Notes under the pieces: generated by a model
Told to the model about the DNA's origin: nothing
Database searches by the model: none
Seen by the model: only the letters and a program-made list of their open reading frames with translations
Translations under genes and position numbers: made by a program
NCBI RefSeq assembly: GCF_019279795.1
Contig: NC_056737.1
Coordinates: forward strand, 1,192,833,172-1,192,897,171
Length of the DNA: 64,000 bases
Reading direction: 5' to 3'
From: Protopterus annectens
Lineage: Eukaryota; Chordata; Ceratodontiformes; Protopteridae
In this document: in pieces, positions 56,901-64,000 of the stretch
Layout: every line of letters starts with the position of its first letter
Position numbering within the stretch: position 1 is the stretch's first letter

Positions 56901-57105
56901 ATATGGATACACCCCCTCCTTATGTGGTGTGGTCCAGGTTTTGGGGCCGGAATGCATGATATGAGGTAAAACCTGATAGTGCCGGGGTGCTCTCAGGAGC
57001 CTTGAACCAGGTTTCAGTCACAGCACAGACATCGATGTTCTCCATACTGAGAAGGGCCTCGAGTGCATGCATTTTGAGATTTAGACTTCTGGCATTGAGC
57101 AGCAT
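53920..57105 (-). CDS. CR1 ORF2p: APE endonuclease and reverse transcriptase
   Basis: An open frame of about 1061 codons with one in-frame stop at codon 62 (56920-56922). The APE endonuclease comes first: LLNARSLNLKMHALEALLS, VCAVTETWFKA with the metal-binding Glu, GDFNYLNIAW and a SLVRSDHKLISLE block holding the catalytic SDH. A linker with INKLYNKRRKLL follows. The RT has YRPISLTSLVCKAMERII, TQFGFVKGRSCLLNLVDFFE, LDLAKAFDTIPHSGIIEKL (motif A), TSGVPQGSVLGSLLFGIYFS (B) and LTKFADDCKLG (catalytic FADD). The C-terminus ends in PGIISVSLLDRGTTN. An exact-frame duplication of 129 codons lies after the RT core. Known role: nicks target DNA and copies CR1 RNA there. The stop and duplication probably make this copy inactive. 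Confidence 0.9.
54281..55054 (-). repeat. in-frame 387-bp tandem duplication in CR1 ORF2
   Basis: 54281-54667 and 54668-55054 are nearly identical, differing at only a handful of sites by eye, and 387 bp is 129 codons. Each copy encodes LNAKKCIVIPFGKNKVTPSY (or LNDKKCIVIHFGKNK) through RDLGTQVDSGLSFDTHIAKV, SSLIRPMIEYNAPFGMYLTR and KRIKGLQNLSYAA. The junction (AASLKLNAKK) keeps the frame. Confidence 0.9.
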
Positions 57106-57134
57106 TACCCTTAGTTTCTTCCCATTTTTGTTTT

Positions 57135-57662
57135 CTAGGGTGGTAGGTTTAGAATTTGAGCCTTGCCTAAAAAAGGCACTATGGGGGTGGCAAGAGCCTT
57201 AGCCAATATCCGGAATCCCAGGGGTGACAGGTGCAAGCCATCCCTTGTGAAGCAGCGTGGCTTGTCAAGCATGTCATCCCAGGCAGACAGACACTGGATC
57301 CCCTTTGAATGACACCAGAAATTAAGCCAATTGTTAAAGCTGATCATCTTGCCTCTGTGTTGTGGCATCATTGTTGGTGAAGGAAGGATACTGCTCAGGG
57401 TCAGGGTCATACCTGCCTGGGCTACATAATCAGAGAGCTCCTCTATGTCTCTTTTCATGTAGTCCAGGGAGGTACGTCTCAGGTCGTTCACACCAGCATG
57501 GACAATCACTGTGTCATATTTGTACTTGCTGTGGAGTGACCCGAGTGCTTGTGTTATGTGGCGGATTCTAGCGCCCAATAGGCAGCTTACTGTGACCCTC
57601 TCCTTGTTCAGCCTGGTGAGTGGGACATCAGTGTGTCTGACTATGGAGTCACCTATGACAAG
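57135..57662 (-). CDS. CR1 ORF1p, SGNH/GDSL-type esterase domain, 5'-truncated
   Basis: Open from the element edge at 57662 to the stop at 57135 (about 175 codons). Blocks: LVIGDSIVRHTDVPLTRLNK (GDS nucleophile), IVHAGVNDLRRTSLDY (Gly and Asn oxyanion residues), SFNNWLNFWCHSKGIQCLSA and CFTRDGLHLSPLGFRILAKA (Asp-x-x-His). All catalytic blocks of the SGNH fold are present. In CR1 and L2 LINEs this ORF1p domain is thought to have esterase or lipid-binding activity. The normal N-terminal part (zinc-finger/basic region) and start codon are missing. Confidence 0.85.
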   Translation of the reverse strand, partial: LVIGDSIVRHTDVPLTRLNKERVTVSCLLGARIRHITQALGSLHSKYKYDTVIVHAGVNDLRRTSLDYMKRDIEELSDYVAQAGMTLTLSSILPSPTMMPQHRGKMISFNNWLNFWCHSKGIQCLSAWDDMLDKPRCFTRDGLHLSPLGFRILAKALATPIVPFLGKAQILNLPP

Positions 57663-59690
57663 TATTTGTTATTATTATTTTTGCTAGGCAGATCTGGAAG
57701 AATTTATGGTTAAACTTTGCCTAAGGAGGATGAATACAGTGACAGGCCCACTGACTTTGTAGGTATTTTTTGGTAGCAGATTTAAATATTTTCAATTGCT
57801 TATATGACCGAATTTCAAGTGGGAAGGAGTTCCAAGCTTTGGTAGGGTTATAGCTGTTGAGGTTACGTCCAAATTTGGTTTTAGGTTTGTGAGTTGATAG
57901 GAGGTCTTGGGTTGTACTTCTGAGAGGTCTAGCTGGTAGATAATGGGAGATTAGAGTAGAGAGAGAGAGTGGGACAGTAGGAAGGTTGATAGAGGATGCT
58001 ATGAATAATCCGGAGGTGAGTGAGAAGCAGCTGATGTGGTAGTTCAAGCCAGTTTAGCTGTTTCAGAGAGAGGCAGTGGTGGGACTTATATGTATGCTGG
58101 GCAGTGAATCTAGCTATCTTGTTATAGGTAGATTCAAGTTTGGTGAGGAGATATGAGTTAAGATTAGTGAAAATCGGGGAGCTATACAGTAGATTAGGTA
58201 ATAGGTAGGCACGGGAAAGCGTTATCTTGGCATCCCTGGAGAGAAATGTTTTATTACGGTATAGGAGGCCAAGTTTCTGATGAGTTTTGCAGATACTGCT
58301 GTTGACATGTAAGTCAAATTTGAGCTGATCATCAATAATAACTGCTAGTAATTTTGAGTTCGACTCTACCTTGATTAATGTGCTATCCAAAGACTGTATT
58401 GAGTAGGAGGATTTCATATGGTTGAGGTTTTTTGGAAGAAAAAGTAGTAATTTAGTTTTTTTGAGGTTGAGTATTAGCTGATTTTTAGAGATCCAGTGTT
58501 CAACGGAGTTGAAGTTGGACTGTGTGGGAGATGAGCTCAGAAGGAGAGTCAGCAATAGAGATGACAGTAGAGTCATCAGCATATTGCACTAAAGAGGAGA
58601 GGAGGCAGGAGGTGTAGAGCATGTTGGTAAAGATATTAAAAAGTAGTGGCCCAAGGATGGAACCTTGAGGGACACCCGTCTTAACTGAAAGAAGAGAACA
58701 GTGAGCAGAAAGCCATTCCATGACTTGGAATCGGTCAGTGAGGTAGCTGGCAAACCATGTTATAGTTTCTGAGGAGAAGTTAAGAGTGGTTAGTTTTTGG
58801 AGTAGTAGAGGATGGGACACGGTGTCAAAGGCCTTTGAAAGGTCTAAGAATAGGCAGGTGATAAGTTTGTTGTTATCTCTAGCAAGGGAAATAGTATTTA
58901 GGAAGGATAGTAGAGCTGTTGTCGTGCTACATTTGGGTATAAAACCATGTTGAGTTGGTGAAATCAGATTTTTTTTAATTAGATAGTGCATGATTTGTTT
59001 ATGGATACATTTTTCAAGGATCTTGAAGAGTGGGGAGAGGATAGCAATAGGTCTGAAATTAGTGATGTCTGTGGAGTTACCTCATTTGTGTATGGGTAGG
59101 GTGTAGAATTGTTTTCAGATTGTTTGGCAGTTTAGACTCTGAGATTGAATGATTAATTAAAATAGAGACACAAAGGGCAAGAGGATCAAGTAGCTATTTG
59201 AAGAAACTGAGAGGGGATGTTGTCAACGGAGGCAGACCAAGGTTTTAATTTTAGAGAGCATGGATTTTATGTAGTTGGTAGCTACAGGTTTCAGTGAGAA
59301 TTTGTTGGTAAAGTTTAAGTAGCCCACAGATTCCACATTATTAGGAATGTTATTTTGTGTGGATATATTAGGGTTGGGTTTAAGAAGTTTGGTTATAGAG
59401 TTGATGAAATAAGTGTTGAAGGTGGTAGCCGTATCCTCTGGAGTTTGATCAGGGCATGGATTTGGGGACCTGGGATTATTAGGGTGTAGAATTTGATTTA
59501 TGGAGTACCAGAATTTTTGTGTATTGGATCACAGGGCAGAGGGGGGGTTTTGGTAGAACTCCCTTTTGTCTTTGTTAATGTTTTTCTTGGTTTGATTTTT
59601 GAGCTCTTTAAATCTTTGTAGGTCATGCCTAAAGAGAAGGCATTGTGCTGGTGTTAATGTAGAACACTGGATCCTCACAGTATTTACCTG
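57663..59690 (-). mobile_element. L2-like LINE, 5'-truncated
   Basis: A minus-strand LINE distinct from CR1 but of the same broad group. Linker about 59690-59250 (NKDKREFY, KFWYSINQILHPNNPRSPNP). RT 58991-58500 with TQHGFIPKCSTTTALLSFLN, LFLDLSKAFDTVSHPLLLQK (motif A), TGVPQGSILGPLLFNIFTN (B) and VQYADDSTVI (catalytic YADD). Thumb and C-terminus 58582-57721 with HWISKNQLILNLKKTKLLLF, LAVIIDDQLKFDLHVNSSIC and AWNSFPLEIRSYKQLKIFKS. It ends in an (ATA)-like tail at 57663. There are frame shifts at about 58500-58580 and about 57930-58050. It may belong to L2 or Rex1. Confidence 0.8.
58500..58991 (-). pseudogene. L2-like LINE reverse transcriptase core
   Basis: A 163-codon open frame holding RT motifs A (LFLDLSKAFDTVSH), B (GVPQGSILGPLLFNIF) and C (QYADDSTVI). 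The catalytic Asp residues are kept. It overlaps the C-terminal frame in another phase at 58500-58582, so one shift separates palm and thumb. Confidence 0.8.
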
Positions 59691-59984
59691 TTTCTGTCAA
59701 AATGAAGCAGCCGTATTGCAACATGACAGGTGCCACATGATTTTCACAGGTGTAAGATATTGATATCATGGTTTCCAGGTCACTACACCGACAACTTGGT
59801 GTATTTTAGGTGATAGTAATGTCTGTTATTTTACTCCTTTTGTAATGAGGAGGATACAGAGTCTCCCAAAACCTCCCCTATTTTACATTTTTAGAGAATA
59901 AAGTAGGCCAGCTAAGTGCTGGAGGGGTGATTAAATGAGTAGGTGGACACTTACAAATGGAATGCAGGCTCTGTGCATCTAACT

Positions 59985-60150
59985 AGCTATCTATCTGTCT
60001 ACGTATTTATCTGTTTATCTATCTATTTTTCTATCTAGGTACCTATCTAGCTACCTGCGTATGTCTGTCTGTCTGTCTATCACTCTGTCAGCCTATCTAT
60101 CTGCCTGTCTACCTACCTATCTATCTACTTACATAAGCTCATCTATCTTG
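59985..60150. repeat. degenerate (CTAT/CTGT)n microsatellite
   Basis: Tetranucleotide CTAT/CTGT/CTAC repeats with interruptions. 59691-59984 and 60151-60557 hold no other recognised feature. Confidence 0.9.
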
Positions 60151-60557
60151 ATGACTTCTATTACTTGTATAGATGTCAATCTTCCGATATAGATAAATTA
60201 AATAAAGTAACTTTCAACAAGGAAAATGTTCTAAATATTTATCACTGTCAAACCTGCTTGTTTGTCTGTTTGTGGAACTGTTTATCTCACCATCTCTCTA
60301 GCAATAGGCCTCTAATGACTTTAACAAGTTAAAAAGGAGTATTAATAAACTGTTTGCTTGAGTAACTGCACACAGTTAATAAGGGGGAAACCACTGACAA
60401 CTTCATCTGCTGCTGTATTCACATCACTGCATTTACGAAGTAGAACTTAAGCTAGCTCTGCTATTCTCATTTATAACATTTATGCCTCATGAGTTAACTT
60501 AGTTAACAAAAATAAAATTGGCAAACCAAGGTGTTTAGCGTCTTAATGAAAACATAC

Positions 60558-60680
60558 GCGTAGGAAGCGGCAGATCCCAGTCCTGCTAGTTTCTTCAAAT
60601 GAAACTGTAATGTTTTAGGCAATCCAAAGGGAGAGGTGATGTTTACAGGTTTTGCAACTCCTTCCAGATATGTCATGTAA
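60558..60680 (-). CDS. candidate host exon, unidentified gene
   Basis: On the minus strand a textbook acceptor (TATTTTTTTGTACTTCTTGCAG ends at 60681, with a branch-like CACTAAAT about 30 bases upstream) precedes 123 bp open in one phase. A strong donor GTATGT follows at 60557. The exon has one base, 40 codons and two bases, so it keeps the frame when skipped. The encoded segment runs YMTYLEGVAKPVNITSPFGL, then PKTLQFHLKKLAGLGSAASY. It has balanced, non-repetitive composition, is not related to any element here, and its third positions look coding. I do not recognise the protein. It could be an exon of a large-intron gene on the minus strand. The alternative is chance or an unknown element. 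Confidence 0.5.
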
Positions 60681-60995
60681 CTGCAAGAAGTACAAAAAAA
60701 TATAATTTAGTGACCTACATTTTGAGATAAATATTGAAGTTGACAAGTTTAAAATGTTCAGACTTTAACAAATGTCAGAATTATACAATAAACTCATACT
60801 TGAAGTTATTGTAATAATGAGAACATAGTCATGAAAATAAAGTGCAATTTTGGTATAAAAATGTATCATTATAAATAAAAATTAAGGTTAGCTTCAGATA
60901 TGTGAACGATACAGAGACATCCAACACACACTGAAGTACAGGAAAAGAGTGATGCCTGATCCAGAAACAACTGCACAACATGGCTGCAGAAGTGA

Positions 60996-63860
60996 AATAA
61001 CATACTGAGAACCAAGCAGGTTACTGGTGTGCAGTACACATATAAATACAGTAAACAGCATGAATATGAGTGCTAAGGGATTTCATAGACAGTCCTACTA
61101 AGGGTACCTAGAGAAATGCATTATATCATAGTTACAGAGGTATATAACATACTGAAAACCAAGCAGGTTATTGGTATGCAGTTCACAGATAAATACAGTA
61201 CACAGCATGAATATGAGTGCTAAGGGATTTCAGAGACAGCCATACTAAGGGTACCTAGAGAAATGCATTATATCATAGTTACAGAGGTATATCTCATACT
61301 GAAAACCAAGCAGGTTACTGGTGGGCAGTACATAGATAAATATGGTAAACAGCCTGAATATGAGTGCTAAGGGATTTCAGAGACAGCCGTACTAAGGGGA
61401 CCTAGAGAAATGCATTATATAATAGTTACAGGGGTATATAACATTCTGAGAACCAAGCAGGTTACTGGTGTGCAGTACATAGATAAATACAGTAAACAGT
61501 ATGAATATAAGTGCTAAGGGATTTCAGAGACAGCCATACTAAGGGTACCTAGAGAAATGCATTATATCATAGTTACAGAGGTATATAACATACTGAGAAC
61601 CAAGCAGGTTACTGGTGTGCAGTACATAGATAAATACAGTAAACAGCATGAATATGAATGCTAAGGGATTTCAGAGACAGCCATACTAAGGGTACCTAGA
61701 GAAATGCAATATATCATAGTTACAGAGGTATATAACATACTGAAAACCAAGCAGGTTACTGGTGTGCAATACATTGATATATACAGTAAATAGCATGAAT
61801 ATGAGTGCTAAGGGATTTCAGAGACAGACATGCTAAGGCTACCTAGAGAAATGCATTATATCATAGTTACAGAGGTATATAACATACTGAAAACTAAGCA
61901 GGTTACTAGTATGCAGTACATAGATAAATACGGTGAACAGCATGCATATGAGTGCTAAGGGATTTCTGAGACAACCATATTAAGGGTACCTAGAGAAATG
62001 CATTATATCATAGTTACAGAGGTATATAACATACTGAAAACCAAGCAGGTTACCGGTGTGGAGTACATAGATAAATACAGTAAACAGCATGAATATGACT
62101 GCTAAGGGATTTCAGAGACAGCCATACTAAGGAGACCTAGAGAAATGCATTATATCATAGCTACAGAGGTATATAACATACTGAAAACCAAGCAGGTTAC
62201 TGGTGTGCAGTACACAGATAAATACAGTAAACAGCATGAATATGACTATGAAGGGATTTCAGTGACAGCCATACTAAGGGAACCTAGAGAAATGCATTAT
62301 ATCATAATTACAGAGGTATACAACATACTGAAAACCAAGCAGATTACTGGTGTGTAGCACATAGATAAATATGGTAAACAGCATGAATATGAGTGCTAAG
62401 GGATTTCATAGACAGCCATACAAAGGTGACCTAGAGAAATGCATTATATCATAGTTACAGAGGTATAAAACCAGCAGGTTACTGGTGTGCAGTACACAAA
62501 TAAATACAGTAAACAGCATGCATATGAGTGCTAAGGGATTCAGAGACAGCCATACTAAGGGGACCTAAAGAAATGCATTATATCATAGTTACACAGGTAT
62601 ATAACATACTGAAAACCAAGCAGGTTACTGGTGTTCAGTACATAGATAAATATGGTAAACAGCATGAATATGAGTGCTAAAGGATTTCAGAAATGGCCGT
62701 ACTAAGAGGACCTAGAGAAATGCATTATATAATAGTTACAGAGGTATATAACATTCTGAGAACCGAGCAGGTTACTGGTGTGCAGTACATAGATAAATAC
62801 AGTAAACAGCATGGATATGAGTGCTAAGGGATTTCGGAGACAGCCATTCTAAGGGTACCTAGAGAAATGCATTATATCATAGTTACAGAGGTATATAACA
62901 TGCTGAAAATCCAAGCAGGTTACTGGTGGTCCGTACATAGATAAATACAGTAAACAGCATGAATATGAGTGCTAAGGGATTTCATAGACAGCCATACTAA
63001 GGTGACCTTATAGAAATGCATTATATCATAGTTACAGAGGTATAAAACCAAGCAGGTTACTGGTGTGCAGTACACAGATAAATACAGTAAACAGCATGCA
63101 TATGAGTGCTAAGGGATTCAGAGACAGCCGTACTAAGGGGACCTAAAGAAATGCATTATATCATAGTTACAGAGGTATATAACATACTGAAAACCAAGCA
63201 GGTTACTGGTGTGCAGTACATAGATAAATATGGCAAACAGCATGACTATGAGTGCTAAAGGATTTCAGAGATAGCCGTACTAAGTTGACCTAGAGAAATG
63301 CATTATATAATAGTTACAGAGGTGTATAACATTCTGAGAACCAAGGAGGTTACTGGTGTGCAGTACATAGATAAATACAGTAAACGGCATGAATATGAGT
63401 GCTACGGGATTTCAGAGACAGCCATACTAAGGGGACCTAGAGAAATGCATTATTTCATAGTTACAGAGGTATATAACATACTGAGAACCAAGCAGGTTAC
63501 TGGTGTGCAGTACATAGATAAATACAGTAAACAGCATGAATATGGGTGCTAAGGGATTTCAGAGACAGCCATACTAAGGGTACCTAAAGAAATGCAATAT
63601 ATCATAGTTACAGAGGTATACAACATACTGAAAACCAAGCAGGTTACTGGTGTGCAATACATTGATAAATACGGTAAACAGCATGAATATGAGTGCTAAG
63701 GGATTTCAGAGACAGCCATGCTAAGGCTACCTAGAGAAATGCATTATATCTTAGTTACAGAGGTATATAACATACTGAAAACTAAGCAGGTTACTAGTAT
63801 GCAGTACATAGATAAATATGGTAAAAAGCATGAATATGAGTGCTAAGGGATTTCAGAGAT
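60996..63860. repeat. 147-bp tandem array
   Basis: About 19 to 20 copies of a unit of about 147 bp (144 to 147 in different copies) containing AGAAATGCATTATATCATAG, AACCAAGCAGGTTACTGGTG and GAATATGAGTGCTAAGGGAT. One unit is 49 codons, so a few copies give a stop-free frame (62145-62357, 63298-63552) beginning MHYII. These are not genes. Two neighbouring copies with the same shortening (near 62460 and 63050) show block duplication. Confidence 0.95.
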
Positions 63861-64000
63861 AGGGTCACCACCTCTCCCACTTTGCGAGGGACAGTCCCTC
63901 TTTGGGCAGTTGTGTCCTGCAAAACATGTGAAAAATGGCAAATGTCCTGAGATTTCAGGACAAAATTATTTTCTATATTTTATGTCATAGTTGCATAAAA
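63861..64000. other. right edge, unassigned
   Basis: Begins abruptly with GGGTCACCACCTCTCCCACT and GGGACAGTCCCTCTTTGGGC, which look like the end of another dispersed repeat cut by the window edge. No gene is seen. Confidence 0.4.

Larger units (their letters stand above)
53805..57662 (-). mobile_element. young CR1 LINE, near-intact ORF1 and ORF2
   Basis: The best-preserved element in the window. ORF1 (57662-57135) and ORF2 (57105-53920) are in order with a 29-bp gap. They are followed by a 3' UTR with GGGCTAGGCTTATAAATGCC and CCTATGAA repeats at 53835-53809. ORF1 lacks its N-terminus because the element starts exactly at the A-rich end of the L2-like LINE at 57663. The other CR1 copies in the window can be read against it. 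Its codon integrity implies much less decay than its relatives. Confidence 0.9.

Noticed and set aside
53879-57571. Plus-strand ORFs opposite the young CR1
   Set aside because: They are shadows of the CR1 ORF1 and ORF2 on the other strand.

Overview
The window is vertebrate nuclear DNA that is almost entirely transposable elements and tandem repeats. The mix is CR1, L2-like, L1 and R4/Dong-clade LINEs, GIY-YIG Penelope-like elements (PLEs), a Ty3/Gypsy LTR element, tRNA-headed SINEs with LINE-derived tails, and MITEs. This suggests a large, repeat-rich genome such as a lungfish, amphibian or other fish. The species cannot be fixed from this sequence. No complete host gene is visible. The only host-gene candidate is one well-formed 123-bp exon on the minus strand at 60558-60680, so the window may lie largely within a giant intron.

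Layout: 1-3390 is a 56-bp minisatellite with higher-order structure. 3956-7035 holds two CR1 fragments and a SINE. 7036-11690 is a decayed R4/Dong-type LINE with a C-terminal restriction-like endonuclease. From about 11870 to 36990 lies one plus-strand CR1 copy split by a stack of later insertions: a MITE (12071-13040), a Ty3/Gypsy fossil (14930-24914, itself holding a MITE and a PLE with inverted ends) and a minus-strand L1 (25479-about 35780, itself holding a 4.6-kb PLE and a SINE). 36995-38040 is another PLE fragment.

38045-42530 is a minus-strand CR1 whose endonuclease segment has expanded into a roughly 3.2-kb, 48-bp (16-codon) in-frame minisatellite. 43137-47175 holds SINEs and another CR1 split by a MITE. 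47637-48552 is a 71-bp minisatellite and 48848-49015 a hammerhead-like hairpin. 49360-53540 is mostly unassigned, with SINEs. 53805-57662 is a young CR1 with nearly intact ORFs and an in-frame 387-bp duplication, followed by an L2-like LINE (57663-59690), the candidate exon, and a 147-bp tandem array (60996-63860).

The elements interact in three ways. SINEs share 3' ends with CR1 or L2-like LINEs and so probably borrow their reverse transcriptases. PLE ends carry hammerhead ribozyme motifs whose stem II varies in sequence but keeps its pairing. The insertion order can be read from the nesting. The most unusual features are the CR1 endonuclease-motif minisatellite, the hammerhead set, the isolated exon and a TIR family with 9-bp target duplications and telomere-like internal repeats.
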